From contig DJDA01000049.1 in NCBI GenBank assembly GCA_002430835.1, forward strand, positions 1-39,950: a stretch of DNA of 39,950 bases, given 5' to 3'. The notes below the pieces were generated by a model. That model was not told the DNA's origin, did no database searches, and saw only the letters and a list, made by a program, of their open reading frames with translations. A program made the position numbers and the translations under genes. Of the stretch, positions 1 through 8,086 are shown in pieces (the first letter of the stretch is position 1; the number at the start of each line of letters is the position of its first letter). Source of the DNA: Brevundimonas sp. UBA5936. GTDB lineage: Bacteria > Pseudomonadota > Alphaproteobacteria > Caulobacterales > Caulobacteraceae.

Positions 1-203
1 TCCAGGCCCGTCAGGTCGAGGACGAAGCCGCCGTCGCCGCCCGCATCGCCACGGCCGAAGCCGGCATCGCCGCCACGCGCGATGCTGCGCTGGCCCACGC
101 CGGCGCCATCGCCGCCGACACCACTCGCGCTATCGTCGAGCGTCTGACGGGCCAGGCCCCCAGCGCCGATGAAGCCGCCGCCGCCGTCAAGGGAGCCGCC
201 TGA
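1..203 (+). CDS. atpF2: ATP synthase F0 subunit b' (C-terminal part)
   Basis: The open frame enters at the window edge (codons in phase with base 3) and stops with TGA at 201-203, giving about 66 residues. The peptide is Ala/Glu/Arg rich and helical with no hydrophobic segment, as expected for the stator stalk end of a b-type subunit. The next gene starts two bases after the stop and is a clear F0 subunit b, and alphaproteobacteria carry a b'/b pair in this order. The role in the peripheral stalk that joins F0 to F1 is inferred from family and position. The N-terminal membrane helix lies outside the window. Confidence 0.8.
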   Translation, partial: QARQVEDEAAVAARIATAEAGIAATRDAALAHAGAIAADTTRAIVERLTGQAPSADEAAAAVKGAA

Positions 204-205
204 CC

Positions 206-721
206 ATGCCCGCCTTCCTGCACGGCAGTTTCTACGACCTGTCCAACGCCGAACTCTGGGTCGGCGTCGGCCTGCTGATCTTCTTCGGCATCCTGGTCAT
301 GGCCAAGGTTCCGCGCATGGTCGCGGGCGCCCTGGACGGCAAGGCCGCCAAGATCCAATCCGAACTGGACGAAGCTGCCCGCCTGCGCGCCGAAGCCGAA
401 GCCATGTTGGCCCAGATCCGTCAGGAGAAGGCCGAGGCTGAAGCCCAGGCCGCCGACCTGCTGGCCACGGCCGAAGCGGACGCCAAGCGTCTGGAAGCCG
501 ACGCGAAGGCGCGCATCGAGGAGTCGACCGCCCGCCGTCAGGCCCTGGCCGAGCGTCGCATCGCCCAGGCCGAGGCCGAGGCCACGCAAGAGGTCAAGGC
601 CGCGGCCGCCGACCTGGCCGCCAAGGCCGCGCACCAGATCCTGGCCGCCCGTATCGCCGGCGCCAAGACGGACGCCCTGATCGACCAGGCCATCGCCCAG
701 ATCGGCGACAAGCTGAACTGA
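206..721 (+). CDS. atpF: ATP synthase F0 subunit b
   Basis: A 171-residue protein with one N-terminal membrane helix (about residues 16-34, around GVGLLIFFGILVMAK). A long charged Ala/Glu/Lys/Arg heptad-like helix follows (about 40-150), the dimeric stator stalk architecture of subunit b. It begins two bases after the stop of the b' gene, so the two are co-transcribed and probably translationally linked. The protein anchors the peripheral stalk in the inner membrane and binds F1 through its C-terminal end. A strong hairpin terminator follows at 756-784, so this is the last gene of the F0 operon. Length is normal for the family. Confidence 0.93.
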   Translation: MPAFLHGSFYDLSNAELWVGVGLLIFFGILVMAKVPRMVAGALDGKAAKIQSELDEAARLRAEAEAMLAQIRQEKAEAEAQAADLLATAEADAKRLEADAKARIEESTARRQALAERRIAQAEAEATQEVKAAAADLAAKAAHQILAARIAGAKTDALIDQAIAQIGDKLN

Positions 722-755
722 TCGCTTCTGCGTTCAGCTAGTGCTGAAAAACATC

Positions 756-784
756 AGGCCCCGCCGGCGACGGCGGGGCCTTTT
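756..784 (+). terminator. Rho-independent terminator after atpF
   Basis: A perfect 10-bp stem (AGGCCCCGCC at 756-765, GGCGGGGCCT at 772-781) has a 6-nt loop and runs into a short T run. On the minus strand the stem is followed a few bases later by a five-T run, so it may also stop the converging gene that ends at 821. Confidence 0.85.
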
Positions 785-820
785 GCTTGTCCGATATCCT
801 GTTGTCGGGATGGAGGACGG

Positions 821-1291
821 TCAGTGGGCGGGGGCGGCTCCGATCGGGGCTGCGCCGCGCTTCTCACGCTCGACCAGGCGGGCGTAGACATTGCCCAGGA
901 CGGCGCCGAAGACCATGTGAAGCGCCAGCAGCCAGCCGATGGTGCCGAAGCCGGACGAGCCGGTGAAGGTCCGGTAGTCGCCCACCATGGTGAGGAACAG
1001 CATCATCGCCACCCACGCGCCGACGGCGAAGACGATGCCCTTGGTGATCGGCGTGGCGGTCGGCAGTCGCGGATAGGCGATGCCGAAGAGCGACCCCAGG
1101 ACGAAGGTACCCATGATCAGGTGAAGCGCCCATCCGGCCGCCATATTGCCCGGCATGCCGAACATCTGGGCGACAATCCCCGGAAAGGGATCGAACATAT
1201 GGTTGAGGAACAGATTGACGAGCTCAAGCACGGAAACCGCGACGGTAGCAACGAAGCCGGCGATGATTCCCTTTTTTACGCGTGACATCAT
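821..1291 (-). CDS. Small four-helix membrane protein of unknown function
   Basis: About 156 residues with four hydrophobic segments, roughly residues 7-30, 50-72, 84-104 and 119-139, and a short polar tail ending in GAAPAH. I do not recognise a characterised family. It has the look of the small conserved DUF membrane proteins of Caulobacteraceae (DUF6789-like, not verified). The start is set at the ATG at 1291, because a GGGAGG ribosome site lies about 11 bases upstream. The longer reading from 1318 would place that site inside the gene, and a second ATG follows at 1288. It converges on the ATP synthase operon and has no obvious functional partner. Confidence 0.65.
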   Translation of the reverse strand: MMSRVKKGIIAGFVATVAVSVLELVNLFLNHMFDPFPGIVAQMFGMPGNMAAGWALHLIMGTFVLGSLFGIAYPRLPTATPITKGIVFAVGAWVAMMLFLTMVGDYRTFTGSSGFGTIGWLLALHMVFGAVLGNVYARLVEREKRGAAPIGAAPAH

Positions 1292-1409
1292 GTGAACAGC
1301 GCCTCCCAACGCTATCAACTTCGAGACTACGCAAGGGGGAGCATACGCCGTTCCAGGCGGAAACGGCGTGAACGTCGTTCACATTCCTGTGTTTGCCTTA
1401 GCTTGGCCT

Positions 1410-1814
1410 TTATCGCCGGAAGGCGCGCCACGCCCGGCGCAGACGGCGGCGGAAGCGCGCCAGGGGGCGACGACGACGGCGCAGCACCATCTTTTCGGCG
1501 CGCAGGGTCTGCTGCCAGAAGACCGGGGCGATCTCGGGCTTTTTGCGCATCAGACGGCGGAAGGGATAGATCCATTTCGGCCGGGCGCGCTGGGCGCGGA
1601 TGAACTGCCGCTTGGCCCACCAGGAGTTGCGCAGGACGATGACGAGGCCGAGCGCGATGACCGGCACGCCGCCGGGGCCGGGCAGGGGCGCGATCAGCAC
1701 GCCCAGCAGGATGATGACGAAACCCACGGCCATCAACGCCAGGCGACGCAGACGCCGCGCCAGCCCCGGACGGGGCGGCGGAGGCGGGCGCAGCGAGGGC
1801 AGGACCAGGGTCAC
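1410..1814 (-). CDS. PGPGW-like small membrane protein
   Basis: A short basic protein with a hydrophobic hairpin around the motif PLPGPGG and a following helix (GVPVIALGLVIVL), then an Arg-rich cytoplasmic tail. This arrangement resembles the Pfam family of putative transmembrane proteins with a PGPGW signature, though the Trp is replaced by Gly here. The frame is open further upstream to a GTG at 1871, but those 19 codons use codons that are rare in this genome (TTA, ATT, TGT, AGA). I therefore prefer the GTG at 1814, giving about 134 residues. There is no convincing ribosome site at either start. Function unknown. Confidence 0.5.
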   Translation of the reverse strand: MTLVLPSLRPPPPPRPGLARRLRRLALMAVGFVIILLGVLIAPLPGPGGVPVIALGLVIVLRNSWWAKRQFIRAQRARPKWIYPFRRLMRKKPEIAPVFWQQTLRAEKMVLRRRRRPLARFRRRLRRAWRAFRR

Positions 1815-1930
1815 GGGGCGGCGTCTCGAACAAGGGTTCGGCCAGGGAGGGCCGACAATCAGTAAACGCACGAGACAAGGCCGAAAGGCGGCGTCGCCAT
1901 GACGCTTTCGTAAGTCAGTCCAGAAATGCA

Positions 1931-1960
1931 GAACGCCGTGTCCCGAAAGACACGGCGTTC
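1931..1960 (-). terminator. Terminator hairpin after the gcv operon
   Basis: A perfect 12-bp inverted repeat (GAACGCCGTGTC at 1931-1942, GACACGGCGTTC at 1949-1960) with a 6-nt loop lies 27 bases beyond the stop of gcvPB. The T content downstream on the minus strand is modest (TGCATTTCTG), so intrinsic strength is uncertain. Confidence 0.65.
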
Positions 1961-1987
1961 CTTGTGTTCAGGCCTGTTCCGCCCGGA

Positions 1988-3565
1988 TCACCCGGCGCGG
2001 TTGGAGCCTTCCGGCGCGGCCCAGCGCAGACGCGGCGAGCGCGCGGCGCGGGTCTCGTCCAGACGCCGCAGGGGCGCATGGAAGGGCGCGCCCTTGAAGC
2101 GTTCTACGTCTCCCGCCTTGGCGGTGCCCGCCAGCAGGCGCATGGCCTCGATGAAGCGGTCCAGTTCGGCCTTGGACTCCGTCTCGGTCGGCTCGATCAG
2201 CATGGCGCCGTGGACGACCAGCGGGAAGTACATGGTCATCGGGTGGAAGCCCTCGTCGATCATCGCCTTGGCGAAGTCGAGCGTGGTGACGTCCGTGCCC
2301 TTCAGCCATTCGTCGTCGAACAGGGCTTCGTGCATGCATGGGCCGTCGGGGAAGGCCGGGCTCATCAGGTCTTCCAGGCGGGCCTTGATGTAGTTGGCGT
2401 TCAGCACGGCGTCCTCGGCGACCTGACGCAGGCCGTCAGAGCCGTGGGACATCATGTAGCTGAGGGCGCGCACATACATGCCCATCTGGCCCTGGAAGGC
2501 GCACAGGCGGCCGAAAGCCTGTTCGGCCTCGTCTTCCTCACGCTCGACCAGCTTGTAGCCGTCACCGGTGTTCACGACCCACGGGGCGGGGGCGAACGGG
2601 GCCAGGGCCTCCGACAGCACGACCGGACCCGCGCCCGGCCCGCCGCCGCCGTGCGGCGTCGAGAAGGTCTTGTGCAGGTTGATGTGCATGGCGTCGACGC
2701 CCAGATCGCCCGGGCGCACCCGGCCGACGATGGCGTTGAAGTTGGCGCCGTCGCAATAGAAGTAGGCGCCCGCCTCGTGCGTCAGGCGGCTGATCTCCAG
2801 GATGTCGCGCTCGAACAGGCCGCAGGTGTTCGGGTTGGTGACCATGATGGCCGCCACGTCCGGGCCCAGCTTGGACGCCAGATCGGCCACGTCGACGCGG
2901 CCGTCGTCGGTCTGGGCCACTTCGACCACCGAATAGCCGACAAAGGCGGCCGTGGCCGGGTTGGTGCCGTGGGCCGAGGTCGGGACCAGCACCTTGCGGC
3001 GCTGCTCATGCTCGCCCTTGGCCTCGTGGGCGGCGCGGATGGCCATCAGACCGCACAGTTCGCCGTGCGCGCCGGCCTTGGGCGACAGGGCGACGGCGGG
3101 CATCCCCGTCAGCGTCGTCAGCCAGTGGGCCAGCTGGTCCATCAGCTCCAGCGCGCCCTGCACCGTCGACTGCGGCTGCAGCGGGTGGATGTCCGAGAAG
3201 CCCGGCAGGCGGGCCATCTTCTCGTTCAGGCGCGGGTTGTGCTTCATCGTGCACGAGCCCAGCGGATACAGCGCCAGATCAATGGCGTGGTTCTTCTGGC
3301 TCAGGCGCACATAGTGGCGCATGGCCTCGGGCTCGCTGAGGCCGGGCAGGCCGATCGGATCCTTGCGGACCAGATCGCCGAGGTCAGAACCGTTCGTGGC
3401 GGGTTTCGGCAGGTCGACGCCGGTCTTGCCCCAGCCTTCGCCTTCGAAGATCAGCGGCTCGTCCTGCAGCAGGCCGCGCCCGCCGGTCAGGGTGGCGGGC
3501 TTGTAGGACGCGTCCGAGGCGGCGTTCGGGGCGGTCGGGCGGCCGACAGTGTTCATGGTGCTCAT
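1988..3565 (-). CDS. gcvPB: Glycine dehydrogenase (decarboxylating) subunit 2, P-protein beta
   Basis: A 525-residue PLP enzyme, the C-terminal half of the split P-protein. The PLP-binding lysine is K299 in HINLHKTFSTPHGGGG, and the preceding CDGANFNAI segment carries the conserved Asp. With GcvPA it decarboxylates glycine and loads the aminomethyl group onto lipoyl-GcvH. It starts at 3565 after a GGGGAG site, 15 bases after the gcvPA stop, and is the last gene of the gcvT-H-PA-PB operon. The two-gene P-protein is the usual form in this bacterial group rather than a break of a single gcvP. The terminator hairpin lies just downstream. Confidence 0.96.
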   Translation of the reverse strand: MSTMNTVGRPTAPNAASDASYKPATLTGGRGLLQDEPLIFEGEGWGKTGVDLPKPATNGSDLGDLVRKDPIGLPGLSEPEAMRHYVRLSQKNHAIDLALYPLGSCTMKHNPRLNEKMARLPGFSDIHPLQPQSTVQGALELMDQLAHWLTTLTGMPAVALSPKAGAHGELCGLMAIRAAHEAKGEHEQRRKVLVPTSAHGTNPATAAFVGYSVVEVAQTDDGRVDVADLASKLGPDVAAIMVTNPNTCGLFERDILEISRLTHEAGAYFYCDGANFNAIVGRVRPGDLGVDAMHINLHKTFSTPHGGGGPGAGPVVLSEALAPFAPAPWVVNTGDGYKLVEREEDEAEQAFGRLCAFQGQMGMYVRALSYMMSHGSDGLRQVAEDAVLNANYIKARLEDLMSPAFPDGPCMHEALFDDEWLKGTDVTTLDFAKAMIDEGFHPMTMYFPLVVHGAMLIEPTETESKAELDRFIEAMRLLAGTAKAGDVERFKGAPFHAPLRRLDETRAARSPRLRWAAPEGSNRAG

Positions 3566-3580
3566 GGTTCCAATCTCCCC

Positions 3581-4927
3581 TTAGGCGGCCAGAACCTTGG
3601 CGAGCGCACCCGCCAGGATCTTGATGTCGGCGTCCAGCGTCGTCTCGGTGGCGGCGACCAGCAGGACGTCGTCGAGGCCCGCATCGGGCGCCAGACGGCT
3701 GTAGGGCACGCCGCACAGGATGCCGTTGTCGGCCATGGTCTGCACCACCTCAGCGGCGTTCTTCGGCAGCTTGACTGCGAACTCGTTGAAGAAGCGCGGG
3801 GTCAGGATTTCGACGCCTGGAATGGCGGCGAGCGCGTCGCGCGTAGCCAGGGCCTTTTCGTGGTTCAGCAGGGCCAGCTGGCGCAGGCCCGTCTCGCCCA
3901 GCAGGCTCATGTGGATGCTGAACGCCAGGCAGCACAGGCCCGAGTTGGTGCAGATGTTCGAGGTCGCCTTGTCGCGGCGGATGTGCTGCTCGCGCGTCGA
4001 CAGGGTCAGGACGAATCCGCGCCTGCCCTCGGCGTCCACCGTCTCGCCGCAGTAGCGGCCGGGCGTCTGGCGCAGCAGCTTCTCGCGGGTGGCGAACAGG
4101 CCGATGTAAGGACCGCCGAAGTTCAGGGCGTTGCCGATCGACTGGCCTTCGGCCGCGACGATGTCGGCGCCCATTTCGCCGGGCGATTTCAGCAGGCCCA
4201 TCGACACGGCTTCCGTCACCACGACGATCAGCAGGGCGCCGGCGGCGTGGGCGGCCTCGGCGATCTTCGTCACGTCGGTGGCGGTGCCGAAGACGTTGGG
4301 GGTCTGGACGACGACGCAGGCCGTGTCCTTGTCGATGGCGGCGATGACGGCGTCTTCGGCGTCGACGGCGGCGGTCAGGGCTTCGGTTTCGACGCCGACG
4401 GCGTGGACCACGGTCTCGGTGGCCTTGACGTAGTGGGGATGCACGCCGCCCGAGATGACGGCCTTGTTGCGGCGGGTCACGCGGGTCGCCATCAGCACGC
4501 CCTCGGCCATGGCGGTCGAGCCGTCATAGAGGGAGGCGTTGGCGACTTCCATGCCGGTCAGGTTCGCGACCTGGGTCTGGAACTCGTACAGGTACTGCAG
4601 CGTGCCTTGGGCGATTTCCGGCTGATAGGGGGTGTAGCTGGTCAGGAATTCCGACCGCTGGATCACATGGTCCACGGTGGCCGGGATGTGGTGCTTATAG
4701 GCCCCGGCGCCGCAGAAGAAGGGCGCGGTTCCTGCCGTGGCGTTCTTGCTCGCCATGGCCGAGAGGGCGCGTTCGACCTCCAGTTCGCCCGCCACGCGGG
4801 GCAGGTCGACGAAGCCGTCGCGGCGCGCGGCCTGCGGCACGTCGATGAACAGGTCGTCGATGGATTTGGCGCCGATGGCGGCCAGCATGGCCTCACGGTC
4901 GTCGGGCGTCAGGGGGAGGTAGCGCAT
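3581..4927 (-). CDS. gcvPA: Glycine dehydrogenase (decarboxylating) subunit 1, P-protein alpha
   Basis: A 448-residue protein beginning MRYLPLTPDDREAML, typical of the N-terminal half of split P-proteins. It lacks the PLP lysine, which sits in GcvPB, and forms the heterotetrameric enzyme with it. Family hallmarks include SYTPYQPEIAQGTLQYLYEFQ and the NASLYDGSTA segment. The ATG at 4927 follows an AGGAGT ribosome site. It lies between gcvH and gcvPB, separated from gcvH by a paired inverted repeat element at 4939-5081. Confidence 0.96.
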   Translation of the reverse strand: MRYLPLTPDDREAMLAAIGAKSIDDLFIDVPQAARRDGFVDLPRVAGELEVERALSAMASKNATAGTAPFFCGAGAYKHHIPATVDHVIQRSEFLTSYTPYQPEIAQGTLQYLYEFQTQVANLTGMEVANASLYDGSTAMAEGVLMATRVTRRNKAVISGGVHPHYVKATETVVHAVGVETEALTAAVDAEDAVIAAIDKDTACVVVQTPNVFGTATDVTKIAEAAHAAGALLIVVVTEAVSMGLLKSPGEMGADIVAAEGQSIGNALNFGGPYIGLFATREKLLRQTPGRYCGETVDAEGRRGFVLTLSTREQHIRRDKATSNICTNSGLCCLAFSIHMSLLGETGLRQLALLNHEKALATRDALAAIPGVEILTPRFFNEFAVKLPKNAAEVVQTMADNGILCGVPYSRLAPDAGLDDVLLVAATETTLDADIKILAGALAKVLAA

Positions 4928-4938
4928 CTTTGACTCCT

Positions 4939-5081
4939 AGCCCTTCCCCTCGAGGGGGAAGGGTTGGGATGGGGTGTGGGCAGGCGCTTGCCGAAAATAG
5001 CTCGGATGGCGCCGATCGGAGTTCAGATGGGAAGGGGGGATGCCTCCACCCCTCCCAACCCTCCCCCTCGAGGGGAGGGCT
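4939..5081. repeat. Paired inverted intergenic repeat (CCCCTCGAGGGG type)
   Basis: The left unit at 4939-4976 and the right unit at 5047-5081 are near-exact reverse complements of each other. Each has its own small hairpin centred on CCCTCGAGGG, and both extend through a TTGGGATGGGG / CCCCTCCCAA flank. A unique stretch of about 70 bases separates them. The element fills the whole gap between gcvH and gcvPA inside one operon, so it is transcribed and could fold into a long hairpin. It resembles REP/BIME doublets of other bacteria. Confidence 0.75.
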
Positions 5082-5085
5082 TCTT

Positions 5086-5451
5086 TTAGAGGGTGGTCAG
5101 ATAGGCGTCGTAGGCGGCCTGATCCATCAGGCCGTCCAGCACCGAGGCGTCGGACACCTTGATCTTGGCGAACCAGCCGTCGCCTTCGGGATCGGCGTTG
5201 ACGGTTTCCGGGGCGTCGGCCAGGGCGGCGTTGCCTTCGATCACTTCGCCCGCGATGGGGGCGTAGACGTCCGAGGCGGCCTTGACCGATTCCACGACGG
5301 CGAAGCTGTCGCCGACCGAGACGGTCTTGCCGGCTTCCGGCGTCTCGACGAACACCACGTCGCCCAGGGCGTCAGCGGCGTGCTTGGAGATGCCGACCGT
5401 GGCGACGTCGCCGTCCAGGCGAACCCACTCGTGATCCTTGGTGAACTTCAT
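5086..5451 (-). CDS. gcvH: Glycine cleavage system H protein
   Basis: A 121-residue lipoyl carrier. The lipoylation site is K57 in VVESVKAASDVYAP. The HEWV motif near the N-terminus and the final DQAAYDAYLTTL are typical. It shuttles the aminomethyl group from the P-protein to GcvT and the dihydrolipoyl group to lipoamide dehydrogenase, which is not encoded in this window. The start at 5451 has a strong AGGAGG site. It is the second gene of the riboswitch-controlled operon. Confidence 0.97.
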   Translation of the reverse strand: MKFTKDHEWVRLDGDVATVGISKHAADALGDVVFVETPEAGKTVSVGDSFAVVESVKAASDVYAPIAGEVIEGNAALADAPETVNADPEGDGWFAKIKVSDASVLDGLMDQAAYDAYLTTL

Positions 5452-5500
5452 CTTGTTTTTCCTCCTGAGAAGCCGCCGAAGCGGGCCTCGTGTTTCAATG

Positions 5501-5610
5501 CGTCATCCTCGGCCTTGTGCCGAGGATCCAGACCCGCCAGCGTGGGAAGGTCGTGATCCGACGGCGGGCGTCGGTGTTTCTGGATCCTCGGCACAAGGCC
5601 GAGGATGACG
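5501..5610. repeat. Paired inverted repeat, CCTCGGCCTTGTGCCGAGG family
   Basis: A perfect 32-bp inverted repeat has arms at 5501-5532 and 5579-5610 and a spacer of 46 bases. Each arm also contains an internal palindrome, CCTCGG...CCGAGG. It fills the gcvT-gcvH gap within the operon. A second member of the family, with one changed base pair type (CTCGGGCTTGTCCCGAG), lies at 11457-11574. This class of hairpin is widespread in alphaproteobacteria and often gives spurious short ORFs. Confidence 0.85.
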
Positions 5611-5624
5611 GAAGGGGGAGGGCC

Positions 5625-6737
5625 TTAGGCCTTCGGCTTCCGATAATAGCGGGTCGCCACGAAAGGCGTGGCGATGACTTCGGCGGCGGCGGGACGGCCG
5701 CGCACCAGAACCTTCAGGGTCGTGCCCAGCTCGGCGAAGGCCGGCGGCACATAGCCCATGGCGATGTTGTGCCCCAGCGTCGGCGAGGGGCCGCCCGAGG
5801 TGATCTTGCCGATCACGGCGCCGTCGGCATCGGCGATCTCGGCGCCTTCGCGGGCGGGGGCGCCTTCCTTGACGTGCAGGCCGACGCGGACACGAGCCGG
5901 GCTGTCGGCCAGTTGTTTCAGGATGGTCTCGGCCCCGGCGAAGTCGGCGCGTTCCTTGCGCGACTTGGACAGGGCGAAGGTCAGGGCGGCCTCGACCGGG
6001 GTGGTCTCAGCGTCGATGTCGTGGCCGTGCAGCGGCAGGCCGGCTTCCAGGCGCAAGCTGTCGCGTGCGCCCAGGCCGACCGGCTTCACGCGGGCGTCGG
6101 TCAGCAGCAGGTTCCACACGCGCTCTGCGGCGGCGGCCGGAACCGAAATCTCATAGCCGTCCTCGCCGGTGTAGCCCGAGCGCGAGACGATGCAGTCCTC
6201 GTCGAACAGACGGATGGTGCGGCAGTCCATGAAACCCATGTCGCCCAGCGCCGGTTCGTGCTTGGCCATGACTTCGGCGGCTTCCGGCCCTTGGATGGCC
6301 AGCAGGGCGCGGTCCAGCACCTCCAGCATGGCGTCGCCCGACAGATTGGCGTTCAGGAAGGCGAAGTCGGCGTCCTTGTTGCCCGCGTTGACGACGACGT
6401 AGAGGCCGTCCTCGAACGGCTTGCCCGCCATCAGGTCGTCCATGATCCCGCCCTGGCCGTTCAGCAGCAGGGAGTATTTCTGCTTGCCGGGCTTCACGAT
6501 CGCATAGTCGCCGGGCACGAAGCGCTCGAACTGGGCGATGGCGTCGGCGCCGGTGATGCGCGCCTGGCCCATGTGGGAGACGTCGAACAGGCCGGCGTGC
6601 TCGCGGGTCCAGCGGTGCTCGGCCAGCACGCCTTCATACTGGACCGGCATGTCATAACCGCCGAAGCCGACCATGCGGGCGCCCAGCGCGCGATGCGCGG
6701 CGTTGAGGGGGGTAGTCTTAAGGGCCTGATCGCTCAT
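5625..6737 (-). CDS. gcvT: Glycine cleavage system T protein (aminomethyltransferase)
   Basis: A 370-residue tetrahydrofolate-dependent aminomethyltransferase that releases ammonia and forms 5,10-methylene-THF from the aminomethyl group carried by GcvH. Hallmarks are the N-terminal TTPLNAAHRALGARMVGFGG, VSHMGQ, SRSGYTGEDGYEI and the ARDSLRLEAGLPLHGHDID segment. The frame is open far upstream (to 7484), but that region is the riboswitch. The ATG at 6737 follows a GGAGG site at 8-base spacing. It is the first gene of the gcvT-H-PA-PB operon. Confidence 0.96.
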   Translation of the reverse strand: MSDQALKTTPLNAAHRALGARMVGFGGYDMPVQYEGVLAEHRWTREHAGLFDVSHMGQARITGADAIAQFERFVPGDYAIVKPGKQKYSLLLNGQGGIMDDLMAGKPFEDGLYVVVNAGNKDADFAFLNANLSGDAMLEVLDRALLAIQGPEAAEVMAKHEPALGDMGFMDCRTIRLFDEDCIVSRSGYTGEDGYEISVPAAAAERVWNLLLTDARVKPVGLGARDSLRLEAGLPLHGHDIDAETTPVEAALTFALSKSRKERADFAGAETILKQLADSPARVRVGLHVKEGAPAREGAEIADADGAVIGKITSGGPSPTLGHNIAMGYVPPAFAELGTTLKVLVRGRPAAAEVIATPFVATRYYRKPKA

Positions 6738-6789
6738 GGCGTCGCCTCCGGGTCGCGGGTTGCGGCGATAGCTCCGCCGTCGTCGCGCC

Positions 6790-7000
6790 CCCGCTGTCCT
6801 GAAGCCTGAGAGATTCCGACCGTTCCCTCCCAAGGGGCGGCCTTGCTCCGTCGGCGCGCCCTCGGATTCTTGACGATCCTTCGGCGACTTTCCAGCGTCC
6901 GTGCGCTTTCGCGGTCCTTTTGCCTGAGCGTTTCCGGGGCGGTTGCGCCTTCGGCTCCGGGCGCCGCGAACGGACCCGATCTCTCCCGCGAGAGCGTTCG
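6790..7000 (-). promoter_or_regulatory. Tandem glycine riboswitch upstream of gcvT
   Basis: Read on the minus strand, aptamer 1 spans about 6990-6910. It has a GGGAGAGA core, GCCGAAGGCGCAA, CTCAGGCAAAAGGAC and a closing CGCGG/CCGCG stem. Aptamer 2 spans about 6897-6792. It has GCTGGAAAG, GCCGACGGAGCAA, ATCTCTCAGGCTTCAGGAC and a closing CGCTG/CAGCG stem. These are the conserved parts of the gcvT-type glycine riboswitch, which usually turns on glycine degradation genes when glycine is high. The second aptamer departs from consensus at GGAGAG (here GGAAAG) and GCCGAAGG (here GCCGACGG). The promoter should lie between 7000 and the divergent fbp start. Confidence 0.92.
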
Positions 7001-7113
7001 ACCTAAGGCCCCGACTCCGGCGCGAAGTCAAGCGGCGCCGCACTTGCCGCCGACGATCTGAACGGCCATGAGGGGGCGGAACCGCGCTTCGCCCACAGGA
7101 TTTGAAGAACGTC

Positions 7114-8082
7114 ATGACCGCCCGCACCGATCTCGCCGCCCACCTCGCCTCCCTCGACCTGCCGCAGGGACTGGTCGCGACGCTGACGACGGCGGCCGCC
7201 GCCTGCGTCGAGATCCGCCAGGTGGTGGCGGGCGGCGCCCTGGTCGGGGCGCTGGGCGCGTCGGGCGCCGTCAATGTGCAGGACGAAGAGCAGAAGAAGC
7301 TCGACGTCATCGCCAACGACATCCTGACCGAGGCCCTGCTGGGTAATCCGGCTGTGGCGGGCGTGGCGTCCGAGGAAATGGACACGGTGCAGCCCTCGAC
7401 CAATGCGGCGGGCGAGTATCTGGTGCTGTTCGATCCGCTGGACGGCTCGTCCAACATCGACATCAATGCGCCGGTCGGCACCATCGTCTCGGTGCTGAAG
7501 GCGCCGTCGGCCCAGCCGACCGAGGCCGACTTCCTGCAATCGGGCCGTCAGCAGGTAGCGGCGCTTTACGCCGTCTACGCCGGTCAGGCCATGCTGGTGC
7601 TGACGACGGGCAAGGGCGTCGCGGGCTTCACCCTGGCGCCCGACGGCCGCTGGCTGATGACGCATGAGGACGTGCGCATCCCGGCCGATACGAAAGAATT
7701 CGCCATCAACATGTCGAACCAGCGCCATTGGGCCGAGAGCGTCCAGCGCTATGTCGACGGCTGCCTGAAGGGCGCCGACGGCCCGCGCGGGAAGAATTTC
7801 AACATGCGCTGGGTCGCCGCCATGGTGGCCGATGTCCACCGCATCCTGATGCGCGGCGGCGTCTTCCTCTATCCGTGGGATGCGCGCGAGCCGAACAAGC
7901 CGGGCAAGCTGCGCCTGATGTATGAAGGCAACCCCATGTCCTTCTTGGTCGAGCAGGCGGGCGGCAAGTCCACCACGGACGGCAAGCAGGCCATCATGGA
8001 CGTGACCCCGACCGAGCTGCACCAGCGGGTGCCGGTCGTGCTCGGCTCGGCCAACGAAGTCGACCAGATCGCGGCGGCCTGA
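7114..8082 (+). CDS. fbp: Fructose-1,6-bisphosphatase, class I
   Basis: About 322 residues. The class I signature FDPLDGSSNID (about residues 106-116) carries the metal-binding Asp residues. ASEEMD supplies further metal ligands, and NMRWVAAMVADVHRIL with YPWDAREPNKPGKLRLMYE matches the sugar-phosphate binding C-terminal half. It hydrolyses fructose-1,6-bisphosphate in gluconeogenesis. The ATG at 7114 is preferred over an in-frame TTG at 7102. It is divergent from the riboswitch-gcv operon, and pncA begins four bases after its stop. Confidence 0.95.
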   Translation: MTARTDLAAHLASLDLPQGLVATLTTAAAACVEIRQVVAGGALVGALGASGAVNVQDEEQKKLDVIANDILTEALLGNPAVAGVASEEMDTVQPSTNAAGEYLVLFDPLDGSSNIDINAPVGTIVSVLKAPSAQPTEADFLQSGRQQVAALYAVYAGQAMLVLTTGKGVAGFTLAPDGRWLMTHEDVRIPADTKEFAINMSNQRHWAESVQRYVDGCLKGADGPRGKNFNMRWVAAMVADVHRILMRGGVFLYPWDAREPNKPGKLRLMYEGNPMSFLVEQAGGKSTTDGKQAIMDVTPTELHQRVPVVLGSANEVDQIAAA

Positions 8083-8086
8083 GGCC

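Noticed and set aside
1964..4933. A 989-codon open frame on the plus strand across gcvPB and gcvPA
   Set aside because: It is the antisense shadow of two clear enzymes in a GC-rich genome. Its product is low-complexity Gly/Arg/Gln/His with no recognisable domain.
5501..5610. CRISPR-like array from repeated hairpins
   Set aside because: There are only two inverted arms, not direct repeats with regular spacers, and no cas genes in the window.
6738..7484. Long upstream extension of the gcvT frame
   Set aside because: This stretch is the glycine riboswitch and the antisense of fbp. The ATG at 6737 has a proper ribosome site.
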